Shown in pieces: positions 17,440-26,508 of a stretch of 64,000 nucleotides of DNA. Each line of letters begins with the position of its first letter. Position 1 is the stretch's first letter. The notes under the pieces were generated by a model, which saw nothing but the letters and a program-made list of their open reading frames with translations, did no database searches and was not told the DNA's origin. Made by a program: the position numbers and the translations under genes. Source of the DNA: JAJEFO01 sp965221845 (GTDB taxonomy: Bacteria; Pseudomonadota; Alphaproteobacteria; Rhodobacterales; Rhodobacteraceae). The stretch lies in the NCBI GenBank assembly GCA_965221845.1, contig OZ244919.1, positions 2,790,001-2,854,000 on the forward strand. The letters run 5' to 3'.

Positions 17440-17784
17440 ATGCTCCTGATGAACATGAACGTGATGTCCGGGCCGTCGCGCCCGTCACCCTATCCAGCCG
17501 TCGAGACCTGGAACGGACGCCGCCTGGCAAAGGACCTGCATTTCCCCGCGACCGGCGAGGCCGAGCTTCGCTGCGGGGTTTCCATGATGCCGTCCGGCCG
17601 CCGTCGCGCGGCGCTCGACTCTCCCATGGAGGCCATCCTTCGGGAAGACCTCGCCGAGTGCATTCTCCCGTTCGACAGCGGCGCGGCGTGCGCTCATGCA
17701 GGATCGCGTCAGGAAGTCGCCACGCGGGCCGGCCCGTCGGCAAGGCCGACTGCCAGGTCGCGGCGATTCCGGCGAATCGCGCAG
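17440..17784 (+). pseudogene. Decayed FitB-like (PIN domain) toxin
   Basis: MLLMNMNVMSGPSRPS occupies the place of the PIN start MNVLLDTNVVSEL, with the catalytic Asp lost. Later TGEAELRCGVSMMPSGRRRA and ILPFDSGAA align with VGEAELRYGAAILPAGRRRE and VLPFDSDAA of the intact toxin. In another frame GRPVGKADCQVAAIPANR matches GRNVSLGDGQIAATARSR. The copy therefore has frame changes and a lost active-site residue, and cannot make an active nuclease. Confidence 0.75.
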
Positions 17785-18541
17785 GGCCGGAAACGGCGCC
17801 CGCGTCGGCCCATGGCCGCTGGACGGCGCCGGAATCCGTCCGGAACACGGCCCGTCCGGCCACTTCCGGCCACTTCCGGCGACCGGGACAGGCGGAAAAA
17901 GAGCGTGGGAAAGTCCCGGACGCCGTTCCGCCAGCGGCAACGCCAGGCCAGATGGGCAATCACGGATGGAGGCGCGCCCGAACTTCCCGGCACGGCACGC
18001 TGTCCTGCGGCGATCTGCATGATCTCTCTGATCATGAGGGTGAACCCGTTCCGCACGTCTTCGACGGTCTCCTGGCCACGCTCGGTGACTCCGAACGCTC
18101 GGCTGGCGAAGCGGCGATGCTGCAGGGCCGGGCAAATCGTCTCAACGGGTTTCCGTTCGTGACTGCAGGGCAGGAGCCGGAGCAAGGAGACGCAGGCGGG
18201 GACTTCTGGTTCCCCGGATCGGTGGCTGCACTCTCCGTCGCGCGCCAGGAGGGCATGCCTGCCTGCGGGAACCTGCTCTCCAAATGTCCCGGGGATGCCG
18301 ACCATCCCTTCGGCGTTGACCTCCATCCACCACGACCGTCGCGGCGTGCTCCCCGGCCAGGATCTGCGGTCGTCCCGCCTGCACTTCGCCGCGAACGCCG
18401 GCGACCCGGTCTCCGGAATCGCCAACGCCATGGGCTGCTGGCCCGGGGTCGCTTTGACGAGCCCCTGGGCCGGTGCCTGGATGTCCGGGCAGCGGGGCTC
18501 GGCAAGACCTCAGTCCGTTTGGTCTCCATTTGCCTGCCTCA
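17785..18541. other. About 750 bases with no recognisable gene
   Basis: Neither strand gives a frame with a family I recognise. The stretch lies between the decayed and intact toxin–antitoxin copies and may be remnant coding DNA. Confidence 0.4.
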
Positions 18542-18585
18542 TTGACCTTGCGCCCTTTCGGCGGCATCATGATTGCACCGCAATC
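18542..18585 (+). promoter_or_regulatory. Candidate toxin–antitoxin promoter and operator
   Basis: TTGACC (18542–18547) and CATCAT (18565–18570) are 17 bases apart. Immediately after the -10 lies a perfect inverted repeat, GATTGC-acc-GCAATC (18571–18585), placed where a ribbon-helix-helix antitoxin would block transcription. FitA/VapB-type antitoxins are known to autorepress through such repeats. The specific assignment is inference. Confidence 0.45.
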
Positions 18586-18628
18586 GCGAATGTGCCGATT
18601 GGCCCGGAAAGGAATGGAGCGCAAGCAC

Positions 18629-18871
18629 ATGGCAAGCATCACGATTCGGAATCTGGACGACGATGTAAAGACCCGCCTCAGGGTTCAGGCGGCGGACCGC
18701 GGCCTGTCCATGGAAGAGGAGGCACGACGGATCCTGCGGGATGCGGTTGGCCGAAGGCCGAGTTCCCGGAACCTCGTGAGCATCATCCGTTCGCACTTCG
18801 GGCCGGACAACGGCGTGGATCTGGAGCTGCCTGCGCGCGAGCCCGGACGTGAGCCTCCGTCCCTCGATTGA
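18629..18871 (+). CDS. FitA/VapB-like ribbon-helix-helix antitoxin
   Basis: 80 aa. The first 40 residues are a ribbon-helix-helix DNA-binding fold: MASITIRNLDDDVKTRLRVQ, then AADRGLSMEEEARRILRDAV. The C-terminal part (HFGPDNGVDLELPAREPG) is the usual toxin-wrapping tail. An ATG at 18614 would add MERKH. The stop is overlapped by a TTG in the toxin frame, so the pair is coupled. The antitoxin would neutralise the PIN nuclease encoded next and, with it, repress the promoter at 18542–18585. Confidence 0.85.
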   Translation: MASITIRNLDDDVKTRLRVQAADRGLSMEEEARRILRDAVGRRPSSRNLVSIIRSHFGPDNGVDLELPAREPGREPPSLD

Positions 18872-18885
18872 ACGGGCAGGTGGCC

Positions 18886-19311
18886 ATGAACGTGTTGCTT
18901 GACACCAACGTGGTGTCTGAGTTGATCCGCAAGGAGCCGGAACGCTCCGTCGAGCGATGGGCCGCAGGCCTGCCATTGGAATCCTTGTTTTTCTCCGCCG
19001 TCGGCGAAGCGGAGTTGCGCTACGGCGCGGCCATCCTGCCCGCGGGCCGTCGCCGGGAAACCCTGGTCGCGGACATCGAGCGCATGTTGCGCAACGCATT
19101 CGAGGATCGCGTGCTTCCCTTCGACAGCGACGCTGCCCGGGAATATGCATACATTGCGGCCATGTGCCGCTCCATGGGTCGCAATGTCTCGCTGGGAGAT
19201 GGCCAGATCGCCGCGACTGCCCGCTCGCGCGGAATGCCTGTTGCCACGCGCAACGTCAGGGACTTCGAAGACACCGGAGTCGAGACCGTCAATCCGTGGT
19301 CGGCGGCATGA
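18886..19311 (+). CDS. FitB/VapC-like PIN-domain toxin
   Basis: 141 aa from ATG 18886; a TTG at 18868 overlapping the antitoxin stop is the alternative start. The PIN acidic residues are in place: VLLDTNVVSELIR (Asp, Glu), VGEAELRYG (Glu) and SLGDGQIAATA (Asp). Such toxins are Mg-dependent ribonucleases held inactive by the antitoxin. The stop codon overlaps the ATG of hsdR (ATGA), so the toxin–antitoxin pair and the restriction genes appear to form one transcript. That link is unusual and is raised under findings. Confidence 0.87.
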   Translation: MNVLLDTNVVSELIRKEPERSVERWAAGLPLESLFFSAVGEAELRYGAAILPAGRRRETLVADIERMLRNAFEDRVLPFDSDAAREYAYIAAMCRSMGRNVSLGDGQIAATARSRGMPVATRNVRDFEDTGVETVNPWSAA

Positions 19312-21455
19312 GCGGCAGGACGGAAGCGTTCGCGCGGGTCAAGGTCGATGCCCTGCTGGAAGATGCGGGCTGGAATCTGACCGACGGCTCCAGCGTGCTG
19401 TTCGAGCACGCGCTGCCGGACGGCACGCGGGCCGACTACGTGCTCTGCGACCGCCAGGGCCGGCCCATGGCGGCGCTGGAGGCCAAGCGTGCGCGCATCG
19501 ACCCGATCACGGCGCAGGACCAGGGACGGCACTACGCCGAACAGCTCGGCGTGCCGTTCGTGTTCCTGTCGAACGGCGAGGAGGTGCGGTTCCTCGACCG
19601 GGAAACGGAGGCCCACGCGCGCGCGATCGCGGGCTTCCATGCCCAGGACGACCTGGAGCGGCGGACCGCCGCGCGCAAGACCCGCCGCGACCTGTCCACG
19701 GTCGCCATCGACCGGAGGATCGTCGACCGCGGCTACCAGGTCGAATGCATCGAGGCGCTGTCCGCCGAGGTCTCGCGCGGGCGGCGCAGGCTGCTGGTCG
19801 AGATGGCGACGGGCACCGGCAAGACGCGCACGGCGGCGGCCTTCGTCAAGCGCCTGTTCGATGCGGGCCTCGTGACCCGCGTGCTGTTCCTGGTCGACAG
19901 GATCGCGCTGGCGCGCCAGGCCGAGGACGCGTTCACGGACCATCTGCGGGACTATCCCTGCCACGTGCTGCGCCCTGGCCGCGCCTTCGACCGGGCCAAG
20001 CTCATCACGGTCGCCACCCTCCAGACCATGATCGCGGAGTGCCGCGACCTGTCGCCGGGCTACTTCGACCTCGTCATCACCGACGAGTGCCACCGCTCGA
20101 TCTACGGCAGGTGGAGCGGTGTGCTGCGGCGCTTCGACGGCATCCAGCTCGGCCTCACGGCCACGCCCTGCACGGCGGCGGAGGCCGGCAGCCTTGCCGA
20201 CCCCGAGGACGGGCTTTTCGTGCGCGACACGCTGCGCTTCTTCGAGCTCGAAGAACCCACCTTCAGGTACGCGCTGCGAGAAGCCGTCGAGGACGGCCAT
20301 CTCGTGCCCTACCGCATCTACAGGGCGATGACGGAGAAGACCGCGGCCGGGGACGGCTTTCAGGTCCGCCGCGGCGAACTCGACTGGAGCGCGATGGACG
20401 GGAAGGCGCGGGAAGAGCTAGAGGAGCTGTTCTCAGGATCGGACACGATCACCGTGGACCCCAGGGCGCTGGAGCGCAGGTTCACCATTCCCGAACGCAA
20501 CCGCGCCATGGTCCGGGAGTTCCGCGACGCGCACGAGAAGGGCTTCATGGGCCGGGATGGCGTGAGGCGCTGGCCCTCCTGGGGCAAGACCATCGTGTTC
20601 GCGGTGACCCGGCGCCACGCGGAGACGCTGGCGGAGATGTTCGACGCGCATTTCGCGGACCTGAAGCCGAACCCAGCGACGCGATACGCGGATTTCGTGG
20701 TGAGCGACGTCGGCGGCGGCCCCGCGCCCGACGCGAGCGCCGTCATCAAGCGCTTCAAGGACGAGGACCATCCGAAGGTCCTCGTCAGCGTGAACATGCT
20801 GGACACGGGCTTCGACTGTCCCGAGGTCGTCAATCTCGTGATGGCCCGGTTCACGCGAAGCGCCATCCTCTACCGGCAGATGCGCGGACGCGGCACGCGC
20901 AGGGCGGACCACATCGGCAAGACGGGGTTCACGATCTTCGACTTCGTCGGCGTGACGGACTTCCATGGCGACGACGACGGGGACATCGACGGCGGCGCGA
21001 TCCGCGAGGGCGGCCGTGCGCCTCCTGCCGGCGACCCTCGCACGCTGCTGACGCTGGACGTGGACGACCACATCGACCCCGAGAGCCGCGACTGGCTGAC
21101 CCTCGACGAGACCGGGCGCATCGTGCGTTCGCCCGAGCACGAGGCGCGCGCCGCCGAGGTCGGCATGCGCTTCGAGGCGTGGCGGGAGGAGCACGAAGGC
21201 TTCAACGCGGAGCAGGCGCGCTGGGCGGGGCTGATCGGAAGCCGCGTGAAGGCCGACGCGACGAGCATGGACGCCTTCGGCGAATGGGACTTCGACCAGC
21301 ATCCATTCGCGGCGCTTGGCGGATGTGACCAGGCACGGCGCGTGTTCGGGGGCGAGGAACGTCTCCACCGCCTGATCGACAGGATCAACGCGGCGGTGTT
21401 CGGTCGCGGCCGGACCGTCGGCGGGTCCGAAGGCCGCGGCACCGGGGAGCGCTGA
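19308..21455 (+). CDS. hsdR: Type I restriction enzyme, R (endonuclease/translocase) subunit
   Basis: 715 aa, shorter than EcoKI-type HsdR proteins. The N-terminal nuclease carries the Asp…ExK signature (RADYVLC, then ALEAK; D43, E58, K60). Helicase motif I is EMATGTGKTRT near residue 165, motif II is TDECHRSIYG, motif III is GLTATP, and motif VI is YRQMRGRGTRR. The ATG overlaps the toxin stop. After the motor there is only a short C-terminal domain, which would bind the M2S core. It cleaves and translocates foreign DNA lacking the HsdM methyl mark. Confidence 0.92.
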   Translation: MSGRTEAFARVKVDALLEDAGWNLTDGSSVLFEHALPDGTRADYVLCDRQGRPMAALEAKRARIDPITAQDQGRHYAEQLGVPFVFLSNGEEVRFLDRETEAHARAIAGFHAQDDLERRTAARKTRRDLSTVAIDRRIVDRGYQVECIEALSAEVSRGRRRLLVEMATGTGKTRTAAAFVKRLFDAGLVTRVLFLVDRIALARQAEDAFTDHLRDYPCHVLRPGRAFDRAKLITVATLQTMIAECRDLSPGYFDLVITDECHRSIYGRWSGVLRRFDGIQLGLTATPCTAAEAGSLADPEDGLFVRDTLRFFELEEPTFRYALREAVEDGHLVPYRIYRAMTEKTAAGDGFQVRRGELDWSAMDGKAREELEELFSGSDTITVDPRALERRFTIPERNRAMVREFRDAHEKGFMGRDGVRRWPSWGKTIVFAVTRRHAETLAEMFDAHFADLKPNPATRYADFVVSDVGGGPAPDASAVIKRFKDEDHPKVLVSVNMLDTGFDCPEVVNLVMARFTRSAILYRQMRGRGTRRADHIGKTGFTIFDFVGVTDFHGDDDGDIDGGAIREGGRAPPAGDPRTLLTLDVDDHIDPESRDWLTLDETGRIVRSPEHEARAAEVGMRFEAWREEHEGFNAEQARWAGLIGSRVKADATSMDAFGEWDFDQHPFAALGGCDQARRVFGGEERLHRLIDRINAAVFGRGRTVGGSEGRGTGER

Positions 21456-21459
21456 ACGC

Positions 21460-23091
21460 ATGCCCATGACACCCGAGCTTCGGCGCGGCATCGACCGCAT
21501 CCGCGACCACCTGTTCGGCGGCGGCTACCCGAATCCCGCCCAGAACGCCGAGCAGCTCAGCTTCCTGATCTACTTCTACATGCACGAGGCTGCGGACGCG
21601 GCGCGCGTTCGCGCGGCGAAACGGCCCGGGGCCGAGCCTTGCGGCAGCGTCTATGACGGGGAATGGGTCCTGCACGATCCGCGCAACGCCCGGGAGCCCG
21701 GCGCGGCGACGGCGCCGCGCGAGCTGCTGCGCTGGTCGTCCTGGGCGCACGCGCTCAACGGCGAGCGGCTCGTGAGCTGGGTGCGCGAGGAGGTGTTCGC
21801 CTTCCATGCCGGGCTTGCCGCGAGCGGCGTGACCGACTTCATGGACGGCGCCCGCCTGGTGATCGACGAGCCGACGGTGCTCACACAGGTGGTCAGCCAG
21901 CTTAACGACCTGCACCTCGACCAGGTGGATTCCGACACCAAGGGCGACCTGTTCGAGCACGTGCTCCGCCAGATCCGGCAGGCGGGGGAGCTTGGCCAGT
22001 TCCGCACGCCGCGCCACGTCATCCGCGCCCTGATCAGCCTGGTCGATCCCCGGATCGGCGAGACCGTGTACGATCCGGCGGCCGGAACGGCAGGCTTCCT
22101 GGTCGGCGCATGGGATCACGTTCGTCTTGCCAACTCCTCGCCCGAGGGCATCGAGGAGGTCGACGCGGAGGGCAAGACGATCCGGCGCGGCCTCGGGGAC
22201 ACGCTGAGCCGTGACGCGGTGAGGCGGCTGCAGGCAGGGACGTTCCATGGGGCCGACGTGGATCCGCAGATGGTCCGGCTGGCCACCATGAACCTGACGC
22301 TGCGCGGGCTGGACCGGGTGCGCATCCTGCGCCGGGACGCGCTGACGCGGCCCCTGGACCGGGAGGCCAAGGCGGAGATCGGGTTTCCGGCGGGCGGCTT
22401 CGACGTGATCCTCGCCAATCCGCCGTTCTCCGGACGGCTTGACCGGGACCGCATCTTCGAGGACGTGAAGGTCGGCAATACGGCCCAGACCGAACTCCTG
22501 TTCCTGCAATACATGCTGAACCACCTGAAGCCGGGCGGGCGCTGCGGCGTGGTGGTTCCCGAAGGCGTGCTGTTCGGCTCGACGAGCGCGCACAGGGAAC
22601 TGCGCCGCAGGCTGGTCGAGAACAACACGGTCGAGGCGGTGCTGTCCCTGCCCGGCGGCGTGTTCAATCCCTATTCCGGCGTCAAGACCTCGGTGCTTGT
22701 GTTCCGCAAGGGCGGTGCGACAGAACAGATGATGTTGCTGCACGCAGACAACGACGGATACAAGCTCGACGCCAAGCACGAACGGCCCGTCAAAGAGGAC
22801 GACCTTCCCGACCTGATTGACGCGTTCCGGGACCGGGAGGCGCTGCTGAAGGCGTGGCTTGAGCGCGATGCGGAAGCTGACTGGACAGAGAAGTGGTGGT
22901 TTGCCGACTCCCACGCGATCCGCGCCGCCGAATTCAACCTGAGCGCCAACCGGTACCGTCCGCAGAACCGGACGAAAGTAAGGCACCGCGACCCGCTGGA
23001 GATTCTGGAGGAATTGAGGAGGACCGAGACGGAAGTTTTGGGCGAGATCGACGCGCTGGCCAAGGCAGTAAGGGAGGCAGTGGCATCTTAA
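21460..23091 (+). CDS. hsdM: Type I restriction-modification, M (N6-adenine methyltransferase) subunit
   Basis: 543 aa. An N-terminal HsdM helical domain (NAEQLSFLIYFYMHEA) precedes the methyltransferase fold: the SAM-binding region is DPAAGTAGFLVGA and the catalytic motif IV is VILANPPFSG near residue 318. A DRR-like SGVKTSVLVF strand and a coiled C-terminus follow. Four bases separate it from hsdR. The stop overlaps the hsdS ATG (TAATG). It methylates adenine in the HsdS target and is needed for restriction. Confidence 0.95.
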   Translation: MPMTPELRRGIDRIRDHLFGGGYPNPAQNAEQLSFLIYFYMHEAADAARVRAAKRPGAEPCGSVYDGEWVLHDPRNAREPGAATAPRELLRWSSWAHALNGERLVSWVREEVFAFHAGLAASGVTDFMDGARLVIDEPTVLTQVVSQLNDLHLDQVDSDTKGDLFEHVLRQIRQAGELGQFRTPRHVIRALISLVDPRIGETVYDPAAGTAGFLVGAWDHVRLANSSPEGIEEVDAEGKTIRRGLGDTLSRDAVRRLQAGTFHGADVDPQMVRLATMNLTLRGLDRVRILRRDALTRPLDREAKAEIGFPAGGFDVILANPPFSGRLDRDRIFEDVKVGNTAQTELLFLQYMLNHLKPGGRCGVVVPEGVLFGSTSAHRELRRRLVENNTVEAVLSLPGGVFNPYSGVKTSVLVFRKGGATEQMMLLHADNDGYKLDAKHERPVKEDDLPDLIDAFRDREALLKAWLERDAEADWTEKWWFADSHAIRAAEFNLSANRYRPQNRTKVRHRDPLEILEELRRTETEVLGEIDALAKAVREAVAS

Positions 23092-24293
23092 TGACCGCAC
23101 TCGCACAGGTTCCGATGGGTGAGGTTTGCAAGATCAATCCTCGTGACAATAGAAGCAACGTGCCCAACGATACGCTTGTAAGCTTTGTGCCGATGTCTGC
23201 CATTGACGAAAGGTTGGGAGCAATCATGACACGGGAAGAACGACCGATCTCAGAAGTCTCCAAGGGCTACACGACATTCCAGGACGGCGATGTTCTGTTT
23301 GCGAAGATAACGCCCTGCATGGAGAACGGCAAAGCAGCCATTGCCCGAGAATTGACCAACAGAATGGGAAGCGGATCTACGGAGTTCTACGTCCTGCGAC
23401 CGAACGAAAGGGTGATCGCGGAGTTCGTCTATCACTTCGTTCGCCAATCCCGATTCAGGGAGATGGCCAAAAAGAATTTCACGGGTACAGCAGGCCAGCA
23501 GCGCGTTCCAAAAGCATTCATGGAAAATGTCGTGATGCCTCTGCCTCCTCTTGGCGAACAGCGGCGAATTGTCGATATCCTGAATCGGGCGACGACGATC
23601 GAGCGACTGCGCACGCGGGCGCAGGAACTTCTGGAGGAGTTCATCCCGGCGCTTTTTGTCAGGATGTTCGGGGATCCGGTCGAGAACCCGATGGGGTGGG
23701 AGACTGTGAGGCTAAATGAATTCGTTTCAGAATTTCGCTACGGCACGTCGAAGAAGAGTCGAGATGCTGCTGCCGACGAGTCCTTGCCGGTACTGCGCAT
23801 ACCAAACGTCGTGAGTGGGGCAGTCAACCTCAACGGCCTGAAGTACGTCGTTCTGGAGGCCAAGGAGCAACAGCGGCTGAAGATGGCAAAGGGCGATCTC
23901 CTCTTCGTTCGGACCAATGGCAATCCGCAGTACGTTGGGCGTTGCAGCGTCTTCGATCTTGATCTTGATGCCGCGTTCGCATCCTACCTGATCCGAGCAA
24001 GGTTGGTCGACCGAGCGCCCTTGTCGCCCTACGTCATTGGTGCCGCGATGGGCCTGCCTTCACTCCGCTCTGTCTTGCTGAGCCTGGCGAGGACGACCGC
24101 TGGTAACTACAACATCAACATTGCAAACTTGGGCAAAATCGAACTGCCTGTGCCGCCGATCGAGAAACAGAAGAAATTTCTCTCATTGATCGCTTCGTCA
24201 AAGGCTAGGATGCATTTGTGCTTACAGGTTTCAGAGCTTGCAGGAAGTCTAAGGTGCTCTCTGATGGATTGTCTGTTGGAGTCTGATGAATGA
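23091..24293 (+). CDS. hsdS: Type I restriction-modification, S (specificity) subunit
   Basis: 400 aa with two target-recognition domains. The first ends in MPLPPLGEQRRIVDILN and the second in LPVPPIEKQKKFLSLI, the conserved helices that follow each domain and set the spacing of the two half-sites. The first domain opens VPMGEVCKINPRDN. Base composition falls markedly here relative to hsdR and hsdM, as is common for specificity genes that spread by recombination. It sets the DNA sequence recognised by the enzyme; the sequence itself cannot be predicted. Confidence 0.92.
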   Translation: MTALAQVPMGEVCKINPRDNRSNVPNDTLVSFVPMSAIDERLGAIMTREERPISEVSKGYTTFQDGDVLFAKITPCMENGKAAIARELTNRMGSGSTEFYVLRPNERVIAEFVYHFVRQSRFREMAKKNFTGTAGQQRVPKAFMENVVMPLPPLGEQRRIVDILNRATTIERLRTRAQELLEEFIPALFVRMFGDPVENPMGWETVRLNEFVSEFRYGTSKKSRDAAADESLPVLRIPNVVSGAVNLNGLKYVVLEAKEQQRLKMAKGDLLFVRTNGNPQYVGRCSVFDLDLDAAFASYLIRARLVDRAPLSPYVIGAAMGLPSLRSVLLSLARTTAGNYNINIANLGKIELPVPPIEKQKKFLSLIASSKARMHLCLQVSELAGSLRCSLMDCLLESDE

Positions 24294-24444
24294 CCGGACA
24301 AGGTGATCTTTGGCATGCGAATTTCGGCTACAGCAGCATGCATGCCTTCGAATCCGCTTCGACTTTGTGCACTTTCGTGATGGTTGGGATTCCACGCACT
24401 TCCACCGATCTCGGTGGCATGCAAGGAAACAAAGGAGCAGTGCC

Positions 24445-25497
24445 ATGGTCCAGCTGAACAGCTTCAGCGTTGGCCGCTATCGTGGCATCGACGGCCTGTC
24501 GTTGCCTCGCCTGTCCAAGGCTAATCTGATAACAGGTGCAAACGGAGTGGGAAAGACAGCCTTGATTGAGGCCATGTGGCTCTTCACCGGTCGATACGAT
24601 CCAAGCCTTCTCTGGAACATCAACTTGCATCGTACCCAGATCGGTCTGGCGAATCCCATCTTGCGGCTGGCTGGCGGTGATCTTGAACTTTGCGGTGTCG
24701 AAAACGGAGTGCGCCATAGCCTCAGTTTCAGATTCGAGAAGATCGATGGCAGATCTCCAACAGAACGAATTTCCGGCACAATGCCAGAAGACTTGAAGAA
24801 CTTGCCTCCAGCTGTGGGACTCATCAGGACGCACCTGGATGGAAAACCGGTGAAGGGAGATTCAGACAACATACATGTAACGCCTTCCGGGTCGGTTTTC
24901 TATGCGTCTCCCAACGTGCCGGCTGGTCGGAATGGATGCGTCATCGAGAGCACGAGACTTCAGCATGAAACGCCCGATGAGTATCTTGGCAGATATTCTG
25001 CCCTGGTCAGGGAAGGCCGCAAGAAGGATCTGACAAGCGCAATCTGCTTGGTTGCCCCGAATGTTGAAGACGTGGAGATCCTGGCGGACGGGAGAGGGGC
25101 ATCGTATCTCTCTGTCACGACAAGAGGAGATCACCCACGCCCCCTTCACGACCTTGGCGGCGGGGCCGTCCGGCTGGTTCGGCTGCTCATCGGGTTTTTC
25201 GCCTCGCAGGGAGCGGTCTTGCTTGCGGATGAACTGGAAAACGGTCTCCATCATTCTACACAGCGAGAAATCTGGGACAAGGCACGTCAATGGATGAATC
25301 AGTGGAACGTGCAGCTTGTGGCAACGACCCATAGCGCGGAGTTCATAGACGCGGCCATCGACGCATTTTCCGACCGACCTGAGGATCTTTCGATCCACAA
25401 CCTGTATCGAAACCGGAAAACCGGGCAGCCCGAGGCTAGTACCTTCACCGGCGACTCGCTTGTCGGGGCACGTGGTCTTGACCTGGAGGTTCGCTGA
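24445..25497 (+). CDS. ABC-type (AAA15/21) ATPase of a putative defence pair
   Basis: 350 aa. AAAGGAG precedes the ATG. Walker A is GANGVGKT (residues 31–38), the signature-like motif is LGGGAVRL, Walker B is VLLADELENGLHHS (near residue 257) and the H-loop is ATTHS. The short arm between the Walker motifs is typical of the AAA15/21 group found in OLD nucleases and the PARIS sensor AriA. The stop overlaps the start of a TOPRIM-type gene in TGATG. It directly follows hsdS, so it probably belongs to the same defence island. Function is inferred from architecture only. Confidence 0.82.
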   Translation: MVQLNSFSVGRYRGIDGLSLPRLSKANLITGANGVGKTALIEAMWLFTGRYDPSLLWNINLHRTQIGLANPILRLAGGDLELCGVENGVRHSLSFRFEKIDGRSPTERISGTMPEDLKNLPPAVGLIRTHLDGKPVKGDSDNIHVTPSGSVFYASPNVPAGRNGCVIESTRLQHETPDEYLGRYSALVREGRKKDLTSAICLVAPNVEDVEILADGRGASYLSVTTRGDHPRPLHDLGGGAVRLVRLLIGFFASQGAVLLADELENGLHHSTQREIWDKARQWMNQWNVQLVATTHSAEFIDAAIDAFSDRPEDLSIHNLYRNRKTGQPEASTFTGDSLVGARGLDLEVR

Positions 25498-26153
25498 TGG
25501 CTCCGGACTCGGAAAATGGCGTTCGAAGGCAAAAGCTGAGCCTGCATTCCGACAGGCTTGTGCTGGTCGAAGGGAGAGACGAGGTCAACCTGTTCCATGC
25601 CTTGATTCAGCGCCGCATCCCCGAGCTTGCTACGGAAATCCAGGTCGTCGATGCAGGGGGAAAGGACCGGTTCCCTGAGAAATTGAGAGCGATACAGGTT
25701 GCGGCTCAGACTCGCACGGCACTTCGTTCGATTGGCATTGTCAGGGATGCAGACGACAACCCTGGCGGAGCATTTCAGAGCGTCTGCGATCATCTTTGCA
25801 ATGCAGGCCTGTCGCCTCCGGAGCACCACGCAGGATTCTCGGGCGGCGAGCCGGCGATTGGCGTGTTCATCGTGCCGGACGGTGTCCAGCCCGGCGCCAT
25901 CGAAACCTTGTGCCGTCGATCCATCAAAGGATCAGAAACTGCGCAGTGCGTCGAGCAATACCTGGGTTGCCTTGACCGGCACGGGGCCTTGAAGTCGGCC
26001 AGTCGCGACAAGAGCTTCACGCACGCCTGCCTGGCCGCTGCACGTGATCCGGTGTCAAGGGTGGGAGAGGGTGCGCGCCAAGGCGCATGGGATCTGGAAT
26101 CCCGGGCCTTTGACCAGCTGGTGACGTTTCTGGCCGCCTCTCCGGGGGCATGA
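25497..26153 (+). CDS. DUF3226/TOPRIM-like protein, putative effector nuclease
   Basis: 218 aa. It has the TOPRIM landmarks: RLVLVEGRDEVNLFHAL (Glu25) and IGIVRDADDNPGG (the Asp-x-Asp near residues 84–86), with VVDAGGKDRFPEKL between them. This matches DUF3226. TOPRIM folds in OLD-type systems cut nucleic acid with metal ions. Overlap with the ATPase gene implies fixed stoichiometry. The pair resembles a split OLD protein, or PARIS with a different TOPRIM. Whether it is an active nuclease is not shown. Confidence 0.8.
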   Translation: MAPDSENGVRRQKLSLHSDRLVLVEGRDEVNLFHALIQRRIPELATEIQVVDAGGKDRFPEKLRAIQVAAQTRTALRSIGIVRDADDNPGGAFQSVCDHLCNAGLSPPEHHAGFSGGEPAIGVFIVPDGVQPGAIETLCRRSIKGSETAQCVEQYLGCLDRHGALKSASRDKSFTHACLAAARDPVSRVGEGARQGAWDLESRAFDQLVTFLAASPGA

Positions 26154-26508
26154 TGTCGCTCGCGGCCGACATTCCCTTGCATCTTGGATGCATTGGACTG
26201 CCGCGCATGGAAGGGCACCCTCGCGTTCCATCCGTTCCCGCGCACGAAGGAGGCGTGCCGTTCGCTCTCGCGCCTTCCGGCCTGGGCGGCTGCGCCATGC
26301 ACGGCCTCTTTCTGTCGGGCGAGGGGCCGGGCGATTCCCGGCCGAGACCGCCTCCCGTGAGTGGGGTGGCCGGCCAGCCTGAAGCAGGCCAGCCCGGCCG
26401 ATGCCGCCGATGCGAGCGAATGCGCGCAGCACCGCCGGCACGGCCAGGACTTGGAATTGCCCGCCGGTCAGGCTACTGGGAGCGGCGGAACCGATCGAGA
26501 AGGCGCCC
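26154..26508. other. About 350-base leader region upstream of gatC
   Basis: No gene recognised. A GC-rich inverted repeat around 26368–26400 (arms GGCCGG/CCGGCC, inner GCCTG/CAGGC) could end the defence-island transcript. A promoter for gatCA must lie here but I cannot place it firmly. Confidence 0.35.
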
